Source: Brucella pituitosa
GTDB taxonomy: Bacteria > Pseudomonadota > Alphaproteobacteria > Rhizobiales > Rhizobiaceae
Assembly (NCBI RefSeq): GCF_003049685.1
Contig: NZ_PYSY02000002.1
Location: forward strand, 967,501 to 1,031,500
Direction: 5' to 3'
Length of the DNA stretch: 64,000 bases
The notes under the pieces are model-generated. The model searched no databases and was not told the origin of the DNA. It worked only from the letters and a program-made list of their open reading frames with translations. Below are positions 1 through 8,404 of the stretch, one piece after another. Each line of letters opens with the position of its first letter. The stretch's first letter is position 1. The translations under genes were made by a program, and so were the position numbers.

Positions 1-54
1 TTAATAGAATATCAACCGTTCCAGCCTGCCGATTCCTTTATTTGCGACAATGAA

Positions 55-936
55 ATGACAGAAATGGTGATCACTTATCACTTCGGGATTGATGGCGGTG
101 GCACTGGATGCCGTGCAATCGTTGCAGATCAGAACGGCAGAGTGCTGGGTGAAGGCGCATCTGGGCCTGCGAATATAGGGGCAGACCAAGAGAATAGCAT
201 TCTTCATATATGTAAGGCAGCAGACCGAGCGCGCAAGAATGCCGGTTTGGGCTCTTCTATATATGAATCGGCGAGCGCCGTGTTGGGGCTGGCTGGTGCC
301 AACTCTCTTCCTGATCATACTCTTATATATGAGCGTCTACCGTTCAAAGTGAGCAGAATCGTTTCAGATACGCTCACAGCATTGCAAGGAGCGATGGGGG
401 ATGGCGATGCCGCCATCGCGATTCTGGGAACGGGATCAGCCTTTGTAAGGCGAACCGACGACACAATCCGCATAATCGGCGGGCGCGGCTTTATGCTGAG
501 CGATCACGCTGGAGGCGCACGACTCGGTCGCGAACTACTGGAACAGGTACTGCTCACAGTTGACGGATTCGCGCAGCACTCAGATTTGTCTCGCGCGGTT
601 CTTGCGAGATTCGACAGTAACCCGCGCGATATCACAGTTTTCTCCCGGACAGCTAGCGCCGCTGACTATGCCGCTTTTGCTCCAATGCTCTTCGAATTTG
701 CAGTGCTGAACGATCCGCTCAGCTTACGAATCCTTGCCGACGCTTGTGAAATGATCCGTAGGGGATTGGATAAATTGGGAATCGAAGAGCTTCAACGTTT
801 CAGCATTACGGGTGGGTTGGCGTCATCCTACGCTGCACTGCCATTCTTTCCTTATAAGGAGTTCTATCGGGAACCCCTCGGTGACAGCCTGCAAGGTGCG
901 CTAGCACTGGCGTTAAAAAAGGCGACGCCGACATAG
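55..936 (+). CDS. BadF/BadG/BcrA/BcrD-family sugar kinase (N-acetylglucosamine kinase type)
   Basis: A 293-residue cytoplasmic kinase of the ASKHA fold, which would phosphorylate an amino sugar such as N-acetylglucosamine with ATP. The N-terminal phosphate loop FGIDGGGTGCRA lies near residues 9-20. A second glycine-rich loop, AILGTGSAF, is followed by GGRGFMLSDHAGGARLGR, the hallmark of this family, and ITGGLASSY near the C-terminus fits the adenosine motif. The start is ATG at 55; the ATG at 64 is equally possible. No sugar transporter or deacetylase lies beside it, so the substrate is inferred from the family. It ends about 100 bp before an unrelated Rrf2 regulator. Confidence 0.8.
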   Translation: MTEMVITYHFGIDGGGTGCRAIVADQNGRVLGEGASGPANIGADQENSILHICKAADRARKNAGLGSSIYESASAVLGLAGANSLPDHTLIYERLPFKVSRIVSDTLTALQGAMGDGDAAIAILGTGSAFVRRTDDTIRIIGGRGFMLSDHAGGARLGRELLEQVLLTVDGFAQHSDLSRAVLARFDSNPRDITVFSRTASAADYAAFAPMLFEFAVLNDPLSLRILADACEMIRRGLDKLGIEELQRFSITGGLASSYAALPFFPYKEFYREPLGDSLQGALALALKKATPT

Positions 937-1044
937 TGCGACGTGAAAGTAACTTGCCGGAATAGCCGTAACTCCCTAATTCTTATTATATATACGATCA
1001 CCAGGGAAATTAGACCGTCCGTTGGACATTGCAGCAGGGATGCC

Positions 1045-1479
1045 ATGCTAACCAAAAAAGGCAAATACGGCCTGAAAGCCATGGTGCACCTGGCCAATAT
1101 ATCGGACGGTCAGCTGGCTTCAGCGAGCGAGATTGCCGAAAGGCATCATATCCCGCGGAAGTTTCTCGATAATATTTTCATCGAGTTGCGAAACGCAGGC
1201 TTTGTATTGAGCCGCAAAGGCAAAGGCGGTGGATTTTGCCTTGCCCGCCCCGCCAGCGAGATCCATATCGGCAATATCATTCGGGCACTGGATGGGGCGC
1301 TTGCGCCTATCGCCTGCGCCAGCAAAACCGATTATCAGCCTTGCGACGATTGCGATGAAACCGAATGCGAAGTGCGACACATGATGTTGGACGTGCGCGA
1401 AGCGATCGCCAATGTGCTTGATCACCGCACCCTTGCCGACAGCAGGATATCTGAAATTACCGCGCTGTCGGCTGAATAG
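1045..1479 (+). CDS. Rrf2-family transcriptional regulator
   Basis: A 144-residue DNA-binding protein with the N-terminal winged helix typical of Rrf2 (starts MLTKKGKYGLKAMVHLA, recognition region around IPRKFLDNIFIELRNAG). The central part carries Cys residues in the order C..C..C..C (ACASKTDYQPCDDCDETEC), matching the Fe-S ligand region of IscR/NsrR relatives, so it may sense iron-sulfur status, oxidants or NO; the ligand is inferred. I chose ATG 1045 because the family motif starts there; the frame is open upstream to 943 but that part has no Rrf2 character. It converges on the CobW gene with only 8 bp between stops. Confidence 0.85.
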   Translation: MLTKKGKYGLKAMVHLANISDGQLASASEIAERHHIPRKFLDNIFIELRNAGFVLSRKGKGGGFCLARPASEIHIGNIIRALDGALAPIACASKTDYQPCDDCDETECEVRHMMLDVREAIANVLDHRTLADSRISEITALSAE

Positions 1480-1487
1480 GATCTGGG

Positions 1488-2687
1488 TTAGGCTGCCGCT
1501 GACCAATTTGGAAACGGGTCAACCAGTTTTTGCCAGTTTTGCGGCATAAAGAACTGCTCAGGCACCAGACAGGTATCGAGTTCAGCAATCATATTAGCCT
1601 TATCCATCGGACTAACTCCGATAAATACAATTTCCTGCCTGCGGTCTCCCCACTCAGCATCAAGATAAGGCTGCATCGCCTGATGCCATTCCGGTTCGAC
1701 CGGCCAATAGCTGCGAGGAACAGCCGACCACCAGCGACCGCGCTTGTTGGTGCGGACCAATGCGCCGGCCTGACTCAACTCGCCCACATAATCAGGACGC
1801 GTTGCCAGCCAGAAAAAGCCCTTTGCGCGAACCACACCCGGCCAGCTTCGATCAATAAAACTTTGAAAGCGTGCTGGATCAAATGGACGACGGGCACGAT
1901 ACACAAATGAATGGACGCCATACTCCTCTGTCTCCGGCACATGCTCGTGGAAACCGTGGAGTTCTTTATACCAAAGCGGATGTTCGTGGGCGCGATTGAA
2001 ATCGAACAGGCGTGTGTCGAGAATCGAATCAAGCGAGACCTGTCCGAAATCGACTTCCTCTATTTTTGCGTCGGGATTGAGTGACTTGATCACCTTGCGC
2101 GCAAGATCACGTTCTTCCGCGCTTGAGGTGGAAACCTTGTTGAGCACGACAACATCTGCAAACTCAATCTGCTCGACCAGCAGATCAACCAGTGTCCGCT
2201 CATCCTCATCTCCTAGAGATTCGCCACGGTCGCGCAGGAAATCGCTGGAAGAGTAGTCTTTGAGCAAATTGGCGGCATCTACAACCGTAACCATCGTGTC
2301 TAGACGGGCAAGGTCGGAGAGACTTTCACCCTTCTCATCGCGAAATTCAAATGTGGCGGCAACTGGTAGAGGTTCAGATATGCCGGTCGATTCGATCAGG
2401 AGATAATCAAAACGATCCTGCGAGGCGAGTTGAGCCACTTCTTTCAGAAGATCATCGCGCAATGTGCAACAAATGCAGCCATTGGTCATTTCAACGAGTT
2501 GCTCTTCGGTGCGCGATAAATCGGCACCTCCCTCACGCACCAAAGCAGCATCAATATTGATTTCGCTCATATCGTTGACGATCACCGCGACACGCCGATT
2601 TTCGCGGTTGTTGAGCACGTGGTTAAGGAGCGTGGTTTTTCCTGCTCCGAGAAAGCCCGAAAGAACGGTGACTGGAAGCCTTTTCAT
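1488..2687 (-). CDS. CobW/ZigA-family GTPase, probable zinc metallochaperone
   Basis: A 399-residue G3E GTPase. The Walker A loop [16 protein letters not shown] lies near residues 10-25, the metal-binding [11 protein letters not shown] motif near residue 70, the ESTGISEP switch near 100 and the guanine-specificity motif VVLNKVS near 180. The C-terminal CobW_C domain begins around [14 protein letters not shown]. Members with CXCC and Zur control (ZigA, YeiR, ZNG1 types) deliver zinc to client enzymes during zinc shortage. Here a probable Zur box lies about 60 bp before the start, and znuA follows the same direction upstream, which supports the zinc assignment over cobalamin synthesis. Confidence 0.87.
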   Translation of the reverse strand: MKRLPVTVLSGFLGAGKTTLLNHVLNNRENRRVAVIVNDMSEINIDAALVREGGADLSRTEEQLVEMTNGCICCTLRDDLLKEVAQLASQDRFDYLLIESTGISEPLPVAATFEFRDEKGESLSDLARLDTMVTVVDAANLLKDYSSSDFLRDRGESLGDEDERTLVDLLVEQIEFADVVVLNKVSTSSAEERDLARKVIKSLNPDAKIEEVDFGQVSLDSILDTRLFDFNRAHEHPLWYKELHGFHEHVPETEEYGVHSFVYRARRPFDPARFQSFIDRSWPGVVRAKGFFWLATRPDYVGELSQAGALVRTNKRGRWWSAVPRSYWPVEPEWHQAMQPYLDAEWGDRRQEIVFIGVSPMDKANMIAELDTCLVPEQFFMPQNWQKLVDPFPNWSAAA

Positions 2688-2949
2688 GGCATCTCCTTTG
2701 CTGCGGTTGATACAAAAGCTGCTAGCGCAGTATGACTGGATAATTAATGTTATATCATTACATCTACTGGACTAAAAAGAGGCGGCAAAGCCACCTGATT
2801 GAGAAACTTAAACACGTCTTAGAAAAGCTGGATAGCTTTTCCAAAGTACGTTGAGAATCGTTGGGTCGGACCATCGGAGAAATCAAACAGCCCGACCCTA
2901 AGAACTGGCCACTTCCGGGTGGGGTTCCAGAACAAGGGCGCGACCAGTG
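2688..2949. other. Intergenic region between the zinc GTPase and znuA
   Basis: It holds the Zur box at 2747-2763, a perfect 8-bp hairpin (GAAAAGCT at 2822-2829, AGCTTTTC at 2834-2841), and a 7-bp stem with a 22-nt loop (GGGTCGG 2863-2869, CCGACCC 2892-2898) just downstream of the znuA stop. Either stem could end znuA transcription, but neither has a clear U-tract, so termination is only suggested. Confidence 0.4.
2747..2763. promoter_or_regulatory. Probable Zur box upstream of the CobW/ZigA gene
   Basis: The sequence ATGTTATATCATTACAT is an imperfect palindrome (ATGTNAT, 3 bp, ATNACAT). It is the same as the element at 4041-4057 except for the central three bases and fits the alphaproteobacterial Zur operator GTTATNNNATAAC. 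It lies 60 bp upstream of the GTPase start. The assignment is inferred from sequence and context. Confidence 0.75.
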
Positions 2950-3981
2950 CTACTCTGACAGACAGCTCTTCAGTGAAGCTGCCAGATTACGAATGAGTTG
3001 CGGATAGAGATCAGGACCGTCCTTCAATTCTGAACCGAGTGGATCAAGCACACCCGTTTTGGCCTCGGTGCCGTCAATCACAGTGTTGACCAGCTTTGGT
3101 TCAAACTGCGGTTCGGAGAACACGCATACAGCGCCGAGCGATTTGATCTTCTCATGGATGTCCTTGATGCGGGCTGCACCCGGTGCTTTGTCAGGGCTGA
3201 CAGTAATCGAACCCGCAGCTTTTACGTCGAAGCGGTTCTCAAAATACTGATATGCATCGTGGAAGACGATAAACGGCTTGTCTTTGACAGGTTGAAGTTC
3301 GCTGTCAATATCTTTGGTCAGTACATCCAGCTTTTCGGCATAATCGGCTGCATTCTTTTCGTATTGCGCCGCATGTTCAGGATCGCTTTCGCTCAGAACC
3401 TTGGCGATATCACCAACGAGAACCTTGCCATTCTGCGGGTCGAGCCAGAAGTGGAGGTCGAATTCGGCATGGTGGTGGTGTTCCTCTGCCTTTTCAGCAC
3501 TTTCCTTTGCGTGGTCATGGCCATCGTGAGAGCCAGCTCCCGCACTATGGTCATGACCCGCCTCACCATGCTTTTCGTGCTCATGACCTTCATCGCCATG
3601 ATCATGTGCCTCGAATGGCCCCCCTTCGCGGAATTTGAGCTTCGTCAATCCATCGGCTTCGCCCAACGCTACAACTTTAGCGCCCTCGCCCAAGGTATCG
3701 AATGGCTTATCGAGAAAAGTCTCCATCGAAGGCCCGGCCCAGAAGATGACCTTCGCGTGCTCGATGGCTTGGGCATCAGATGGTTTGAGGCTGTAAGAAT
3801 GTTCCGACCCTGCACCCTGAACGATCAGTTTTGGCTCGCCTACACCCTGCATTACAGCAGCAACCAGGGAATGCAGTGGTTTGATCGAAACGACAACGCC
3901 GCTGCGCTCGGCGGCAGAAGCCGCCCCACCCAAAACAGCCATAAATGCGGATGCCAACAGCAGGGATCGGAAGTGTTTCAT
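2950..3981 (-). CDS. znuA: ZnuA, periplasmic zinc-binding protein of the ZnuABC importer
   Basis: A 343-residue cluster A-I solute-binding protein that captures Zn2+ in the periplasm and hands it to ZnuBC. The start at 3981 gives a clean signal peptide (MKHFRSLLLASAFMAVLGG...ASA); an upstream TTG in the same frame adds 18 residues that look like leader DNA. Metal-ligand His sits in SIKPLHSLVAAV, and a long His/Asp/Glu-rich loop (EAHDHGDEGHEHEKHGEAGHD and following) separates it from EFDLHFWLDP. FIVFHDAYQYFE carries another ligand. The loop is typical of zinc rather than manganese members. It is divergent from znuC across a 278-bp region with two Zur boxes. Confidence 0.95.
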   Translation of the reverse strand: MKHFRSLLLASAFMAVLGGAASAAERSGVVVSIKPLHSLVAAVMQGVGEPKLIVQGAGSEHSYSLKPSDAQAIEHAKVIFWAGPSMETFLDKPFDTLGEGAKVVALGEADGLTKLKFREGGPFEAHDHGDEGHEHEKHGEAGHDHSAGAGSHDGHDHAKESAEKAEEHHHHAEFDLHFWLDPQNGKVLVGDIAKVLSESDPEHAAQYEKNAADYAEKLDVLTKDIDSELQPVKDKPFIVFHDAYQYFENRFDVKAAGSITVSPDKAPGAARIKDIHEKIKSLGAVCVFSEPQFEPKLVNTVIDGTEAKTGVLDPLGSELKDGPDLYPQLIRNLAASLKSCLSE

Positions 3982-4040
3982 GATATTTTCTCGGGTTCTC
4001 TCTTGAGAGTCAGCAAAAGCGAACAACATATACAAGTGAT

Positions 4041-4057
4041 ATGTTATTCTATTACAT
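4041..4057. promoter_or_regulatory. Probable Zur box 1 in the znuA-znuC region
   Basis: ATGTTATTCTATTACAT differs from the box at 2747-2763 only in the three central bases. It lies 60 bp before the znuA start, the same distance as the box before the GTPase gene. Zur binding is inferred. Confidence 0.78.
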
Positions 4058-4063
4058 CATTTG

Positions 4064-4078
4064 CGTTATGCTATAACG
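4064..4078. promoter_or_regulatory. Probable Zur box 2 in the znuA-znuC region
   Basis: CGTTATGCTATAACG is a perfect palindrome (CGTTAT, 3 bp, ATAACG), closest of the three to the canonical alphaproteobacterial Zur operator. It starts 23 bp from the start of box 1, about two helical turns, so two Zur dimers could bind on one face and control both divergent promoters. Confidence 0.8.
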
Positions 4079-4259
4079 TCTGCGATAAGGAGACACAACC
4101 TCTTTTTGGAGAATTGTTCACAGTGCTTAACCGGGCAACGCAAATGAACACGAATCGGCATATCGTTCACACATCTTGAGACAAGAATTTCGAGAGCGCC
4201 TTTTGTCCCTTAAGACAAAGTGTTGATGCTCTCATAAAGGCAGCGAAAGCTCATTTTAT

Positions 4260-5126
4260 ATGGCCCGTAAAACCGCCCCCCCCGTACATTCAAAGCGGGA
4301 ACCATTGATCGACCTGAAAGGTGCCGGCGTTTATCGTGACGGGCGATGGCTTGTGCGCAATGTTGACCTGACGATCCATCGCGGTGAGATCGTCACACTT
4401 ATCGGCCCCAACGGTGCGGGTAAAAGCACCACAGCCAAAATGGCGTTGCACATTCTCAAGCCCGATGAGGGCGAGGTGCATCATATAAAAGGTCTGCGGA
4501 TCGGATATGTGCCGCAGAAGATCAATATTGACAGGACCATGCCGCTTTCTGTTGAGCGCTTGATGACACTGACCGGCCCCCTACCCAAAGCTGATATTGT
4601 GCGTGCACTGGATGCCGTCGGAATCACACATCTTCTCAAAGCAGAGATTACCAATCTGTCGGGTGGCGAGTTTCAGCGAGCATTGATGGCCCGTGCACTC
4701 GCACGCAAGCCCGATATCATGGTGCTAGATGAGCCAGTCCAAGGCGTCGATTTTTCCGGTGAAGCGGCCCTTTACGAGCTGATTGCTAAATTACGTGATG
4801 ACACGGGCTGCGGTGTACTGCTGATCTCCCACGATCTGCATCTTGTCATGGCGGCAACCGACCGCGTCATCTGCCTCAATGGTCATGTCTGCTGCAGCGG
4901 AACGCCGCGCGATGTGACTGCCAGCCCGGAATATTTGCGCCTGTTCGGGAGCCGCGCAGTCGGGCCTCTCGCCGTTTATGAACATCATCACGATCACACA
5001 CATCTGCCTGACGGTCGTGTCATGCACGCCGATGGCACGGTGACAGATCACTGCCATGCCGAAGATGGTCATCACCATGACGGTGAACATCATCACCATC
5101 ATGAGGAAGGCAAACCCCATGCTTGA
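4260..5126 (+). CDS. znuC: ZnuC, ATPase of the zinc ABC importer
   Basis: A 288-residue ABC ATPase: Walker A GPNGAGKST (residues 49-57), signature LSGGE near 133, Walker B IMVLDEP near 153 and switch His in LLISHDLHL near 188. The last 50 residues form a His/Asp-rich tail (EHHHDHTHLPDG..., then HHHDGEHHHHHEEG) that most ABC ATPases lack and that could bind zinc in the cytoplasm. The stop overlaps the znuB start by 8 bp, so the two are translationally coupled. Zur control from the upstream boxes is likely. Confidence 0.95.
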   Translation: MARKTAPPVHSKREPLIDLKGAGVYRDGRWLVRNVDLTIHRGEIVTLIGPNGAGKSTTAKMALHILKPDEGEVHHIKGLRIGYVPQKINIDRTMPLSVERLMTLTGPLPKADIVRALDAVGITHLLKAEITNLSGGEFQRALMARALARKPDIMVLDEPVQGVDFSGEAALYELIAKLRDDTGCGVLLISHDLHLVMAATDRVICLNGHVCCSGTPRDVTASPEYLRLFGSRAVGPLAVYEHHHDHTHLPDGRVMHADGTVTDHCHAEDGHHHDGEHHHHHEEGKPHA

Positions 5127-5937
5127 CGATTTTTTCACCCGCGCTTTGATTGCCGGGATAGGCCTGGCACTGACCACGGGCCCGCTTGGCTGCTTCATCG
5201 TGTGGAGGCGGATGGCCTATTTTGGTGACACCATGGCCCATTCGGCATTGCTGGGCGTGGCCTTGGCACTGATCCTTGATATCAATCTGATGATCGGTGT
5301 TTTTGCCGTAGCCGTCGCCATTTCAGCCATCCTTTTGCTGCTGCAAAAAAGGCATTCGCTTTCGGCGGATTCGCTGTTGGGTATTCTTTCACACGCAACA
5401 CTATCGCTGGGACTGGTCATCGTCGCCTTTATGACATGGGTGCGTGTCGACCTGCTGTCATTCCTGTTTGGCGATCTGCTCGCAGTTTCGCGTCTCGACA
5501 TCGCTTTTATCTATGGCGGCGGAATTCTGGTGCTCGCCGTGCTTGCATGGTTGTGGCGCCCACTGCTTGCAGCTACCGTCAGCGAAGATATTGCGCGGGC
5601 TGAAGGCTTGAATCCCGCCTTGTCGCGCATCATCTTCATGCTGCTGCTGGCAATTGTTATCGCCATTTCAATGAAGATTGTCGGTATTTTGCTGATAACG
5701 TCGCTTCTGATTATTCCTGCCGCGACAGCCCGCCGGTTTGCTTCAACGCCTGAGCAAATGGCTATCATGGCTTCCATCATCGGGGCAGTTGGCGTTATCG
5801 GCGGGCTTTACGGTTCTGTTGAATTCGATACGCCATCGGGCCCATCAATCGTCGTTGCCGCACTGGCTATTTTCATTTTAAGCCTCCTGCCATTAAATAG
5901 GAGAGAGGCTTCACCGAAACGGACCGCTGGACAATGA
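5119..5937 (+). CDS. znuB: ZnuB, membrane permease of the zinc ABC importer
   Basis: A 272-residue ABC-3 family integral membrane protein with about eight hydrophobic segments. Early motifs RALIAGIGLALTTGPLGCF and MAYFGDTMAHSALLGVAL are typical of ZnuB, and ITSLLIIPAATARRFA lies near the end. The ATG at 5119 starts inside the last codons of znuC and gives the family N-terminus MLDDFFTRAL; an upstream in-frame ATG at 5056 only reads through the His-rich end of znuC. It overlaps zur by 4 bp (ATGA). Confidence 0.95.
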   Translation: MLDDFFTRALIAGIGLALTTGPLGCFIVWRRMAYFGDTMAHSALLGVALALILDINLMIGVFAVAVAISAILLLLQKRHSLSADSLLGILSHATLSLGLVIVAFMTWVRVDLLSFLFGDLLAVSRLDIAFIYGGGILVLAVLAWLWRPLLAATVSEDIARAEGLNPALSRIIFMLLLAIVIAISMKIVGILLITSLLIIPAATARRFASTPEQMAIMASIIGAVGVIGGLYGSVEFDTPSGPSIVVAALAIFILSLLPLNRREASPKRTAGQ

Positions 5938-6365
5938 GCAATCACCACGACCATCATCACGCGCATAGTCACCCATCGCATGATCTGACCCGCAATCAGA
6001 CACTGGTTTTCGATGTGTTGTCCAAGGCGGATGGACCACTGAGCGCCTATACGATTCTCGACCAGCTCCGCGATGATGGCTTTCGCGCTCCGCTGCAGGT
6101 TTATCGCGCTTTGGAAAAGCTGCTTGATTACGGGATGGTGCACCGCCTCGAAAGCCTGAATGCCTTTGTTGCCTGCGCGCACCCGCAATGCCACCAGCAC
6201 GGCCTTATTGCTTTTGCCATTTGCGAACAATGCGGACAGGTGACGGAATTTTCCGATCCAGCCATCGAAAATCTCGTCAGCGCGTGGAGCGTCCAAAGTG
6301 GCTTCAAATCACGCAAAACAACACTGGAATTGCGTGGTCGCTGTGAAAAATGCGGCGAACATTGA
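5934..6365 (+). CDS. zur: Zur, zinc-responsive Fur-family repressor
   Basis: A 143-residue Fur-family protein: winged helix near residues 20-80 (LDQLRDDGFRAPLQVYRAL), metal-binding dimerisation half with CAHPQCHQH, CEQCG and C-terminal CEKCGEH. The two CxxC pairs are the structural zinc site. Unusually, the N-terminus is His-rich (HHDHHHAHSHPSH, residues 4-16). It is the last gene of znuC-znuB-zur and overlaps znuB by 4 bp, so Zur probably represses its own synthesis along with the importer. Confidence 0.93.
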   Translation: MSNHHDHHHAHSHPSHDLTRNQTLVFDVLSKADGPLSAYTILDQLRDDGFRAPLQVYRALEKLLDYGMVHRLESLNAFVACAHPQCHQHGLIAFAICEQCGQVTEFSDPAIENLVSAWSVQSGFKSRKTTLELRGRCEKCGEH

Positions 6366-6390
6366 ACTTAGGTAACGCTTACTAAAGTGA

Positions 6391-6432
6391 TGCCTGCTAT
6401 ATTTTGCCTTCAAGGGGAAAATATAGCAGGCA
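6391..6432. terminator. 15-bp perfect hairpin between zur and the PilZ gene
   Basis: TGCCTGCTATATTTT (6391-6405) pairs perfectly with AAAATATAGCAGGCA (6418-6432) around a 12-nt loop. It lies 25 bp after the zur stop and is followed by AAAATTTTA, so it may end the zinc operon. It ends only 7 bp before the PilZ start codon and contains the only AGG-like ribosome-binding sequence there, so it may also hide that gene's ribosome-binding site. Confidence 0.6.
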
Positions 6433-6439
6433 AAATTTT

Positions 6440-6775
6440 ATGGTGCGCAACAAGCCATCTCACGAGCGACGTAGGGAAGAGCGACAGCGCACGCGGCTGC
6501 GATCAGGTAAGATAATCGACCTTGATGGGCGCTTTATCATTGAGTGCCAGTTCTGCGACATTGCTCCGCATGGTGCAAGACTAAGGATAACTGACGTTCC
6601 GAGCCTCCCCGAACGCTTCTGGCTGTTTGACGACTTCTATGCGCGTGCGCTTCTGGCCCAGATCGTCTGGCGAGAGAAACGCGAAATCGGAGTCCAGCTC
6701 ATCACAGACCCCTCCATACCCACGCTTGACGAAGAACGTTTGAGCCAGCTGGCGGGAAAATACTACTCGCTGTGA
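6440..6775 (+). CDS. PilZ-domain protein
   Basis: A 111-residue single-domain protein. The c-di-GMP-binding pattern is present: an Arg-rich run RRREERQRTR near residue 10, then CDIAPHGARL in place of the usual [D/N]xSxxG. Single-domain PilZ proteins bind c-di-GMP and often act on motility, which fits its place beside the flagellar locus; the target is unknown. I chose ATG 6440; a TTG at 6404 in frame lies inside the hairpin stem. The 3' end overlaps the convergent gene at 6763 by 13 bp. Confidence 0.75.
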   Translation: MVRNKPSHERRREERQRTRLRSGKIIDLDGRFIIECQFCDIAPHGARLRITDVPSLPERFWLFDDFYARALLAQIVWREKREIGVQLITDPSIPTLDEERLSQLAGKYYSL

Positions 6776-7287
6776 GATGAAGCGGCTGCCGCCTGCTTGC
6801 CAGCGATTTCCGACGAAGCACCGCCGCGCATATTCATGGCGCGAATCTCTGCCGCCGAAATGTAATTGAATTGTTCGACCAGCAGATCCTTGATCACTGG
6901 TTCTGGGAAGCGCGCATTCAAATCGGTGATGACCGATGCCCGCACAGCCTCGAAGTTCACTTTCTCGACTTCTTTGGTGTCCGAATAACTGCCGTAAAAC
7001 TTACGGAAAATCTCATCACTGATGAAATATTCAAGCGGCACAGTGAGCTTTTTGCGAATGTTCGAATCGACCGTATAGACCAGCTGCGCCACGACATAGC
7101 CTGCAACGCTGCCATTGGAGATGATCGGCACACTCATCACGTCGGTCTTGACGTAATCGAGCCCGCCAAACGCGCCTCCATTCGCTTGCACCTCGCCTGA
7201 AGGCCCATCGTTCTGGCGCACAGCAAAGAACAGCGATCCGAGGGCCACTGCACATATCCAAAGGCCGATTGCGAATATGCGGATCAT
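6763..7287 (-). CDS. Unknown membrane-anchored protein of the flagellar locus
   Basis: A 174-residue protein with one N-terminal membrane segment (IFAIGLWICAVALGSLFFAV, residues 4-23) and a presumed periplasmic domain. I do not recognise the family. The layout (anchor, beta-rich part with PLEYFISDE, then a helix with LNARFPEPVIKDLLVEQF) recalls FliL, but a separate true FliL is encoded at 27435-27926. It overlaps the FlgN-like gene by 4 bp and is probably the last gene of that unit, so a flagellar role is likely by context only. Confidence 0.6.
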   Translation of the reverse strand: MIRIFAIGLWICAVALGSLFFAVRQNDGPSGEVQANGGAFGGLDYVKTDVMSVPIISNGSVAGYVVAQLVYTVDSNIRKKLTVPLEYFISDEIFRKFYGSYSDTKEVEKVNFEAVRASVITDLNARFPEPVIKDLLVEQFNYISAAEIRAMNMRGGASSEIAGKQAAAASSHSE

Positions 7288-7739
7288 CGGGCGTGACCGA
7301 GCCTCGCGCTCTGCATGCTGTAGGTGCCGTCTGCATCCTGCGTTTCCAGCGCGCCACGGATAAGATCAGCCAGTTCACCAACCGCACGCAGGTGCAGTTG
7401 CAACGCTTCGCAATTCTTCTCCAGCTTCTGCTTGAGACTATCAAGCAATGGCTGCAATCCCTTCATCGTGGCAGGTTCGGCAAGGCTGGCAGCCTTTTTG
7501 ATTGCCTTATTGAAGTCATACAGGCCACGGCTCTTGCGCGAGTTGATGTCGGCAAGGTCCGGATGTCCGCCCTCAAGCAAAAGACGGGTTTCCGTATCAA
7601 TGACGTCCTCAAGACGCTGAATAGCCCGCACAACCGGCTTAAGTGCGGGCTGCTGCTCCAGTTCCTCTGCTGGATTGACATCCAGTGCTACTTCCGGCGC
7701 TTGCGGCAGCAGGCTGATTTCGGAGCTTGTGTCGGTCAT
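7284..7739 (-). CDS. FlgN-like flagellar export chaperone (putative)
   Basis: A 151-residue, mostly helical, acidic protein without signal peptide or membrane segment. The stretch DINSRKSRGLYDFNKAIKKA near residues 65-85 resembles the FlgN-type chaperone signature seen in alphaproteobacteria, followed by an amphipathic helix with LLDSLKQKLEKN. FlgN chaperones hold hook-filament junction proteins FlgK and FlgL before export; both are encoded nearby. It is coupled by a 4-bp overlap to the unknown membrane protein downstream. The assignment is from pattern and context. Confidence 0.55.
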   Translation of the reverse strand: MTDTSSEISLLPQAPEVALDVNPAEELEQQPALKPVVRAIQRLEDVIDTETRLLLEGGHPDLADINSRKSRGLYDFNKAIKKAASLAEPATMKGLQPLLDSLKQKLEKNCEALQLHLRAVGELADLIRGALETQDADGTYSMQSARLGHAR

Positions 7740-7822
7740 GTTCGGGTTTCCTCAATTATATGTATCAGCGGGTCGCGCTCTCGTTCACTCGCTAGAGCGG
7801 TTTCGGTAAAGGCGGATCAGCC

Positions 7823-8404
7823 TTAAGCGCGTTCTCCACTTTCATTGTTTTCCAGTTGCTTCTGAATGAGTTGGCGTTCAAATCCGTGAATGATATCCTT
7901 CGACACGGCGTCCTTGCTCATTCCCTGTCCCAGATCGTTAACGACGTCTCCCAAAGCCAACGTTGCCGAATTCTCCGCTCGCTGCTTCATTGCTGCTTGC
8001 GCTTCGAGCATACGGGCGATGCCTACACCGCCCGTATCTGCCATTTTATTGGCCATGGCCTCAGCCATCATCGATTTCCAGTACTCACCTGCGATGCCCT
8101 TGCCAAAAGTGGCCGTTGTATCGCTGGTAAACATCGACTGGACGAAAGACTGCAGCATGAAAGCTTCAAACTTTCGATAGGCCGGGTTGGTTGCGTTCTG
8201 GCTTTCGGGATTGACCCTAACCCCTGAACCCAGACTTTCAGAAAAGCTCACAAAATTCCGCGGCAAACCTGTATCGGCACCAGCCCCCGTCGGACCTGTG
8301 TTAGCCGATATCGACTTCAGACGTTCCGCCGCCAGGCGATAGGCTTGCGGATCGGCCGCCCGCGCCACGTCCATCACCAGGTCTGACGGCGGATTGATCG
8401 CCAT
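7823..8404 (-). CDS. flgJ: FlgJ-like rod-binding protein
   Basis: A 193-residue protein matching the rod-binding half of FlgJ: YRKFEAFMLQSFVQSMF near residues 77-93 and YWKSMMAEAMANKMADTGGVGIARML near residues 108-133. It has no muramidase domain, which is usual in alphaproteobacteria, where a separate lytic enzyme opens the peptidoglycan (see 18677-19243). FlgJ caps the growing rod in the periplasm. It stands apart from its neighbours by 83 bp downstream and 186 bp upstream; I see no clear promoter in the latter. Confidence 0.7.
   Translation of the reverse strand: MAINPPSDLVMDVARAADPQAYRLAAERLKSISANTGPTGAGADTGLPRNFVSFSESLGSGVRVNPESQNATNPAYRKFEAFMLQSFVQSMFTSDTTATFGKGIAGEYWKSMMAEAMANKMADTGGVGIARMLEAQAAMKQRAENSATLALGDVVNDLGQGMSKDAVSKDIIHGFERQLIQKQLENNESGERA

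Noticed and set aside
1-318. A 105-codon minus-strand gene at the window start
   Set aside because: It is the antisense of the sugar kinase gene, Cys/Arg-rich, with no family features.
3154-4179. A 341-codon open frame on the plus strand opposite znuA
   Set aside because: It covers znuA and the Zur boxes, reads as low-quality protein, and conflicts with the clear ZnuA on the other strand.
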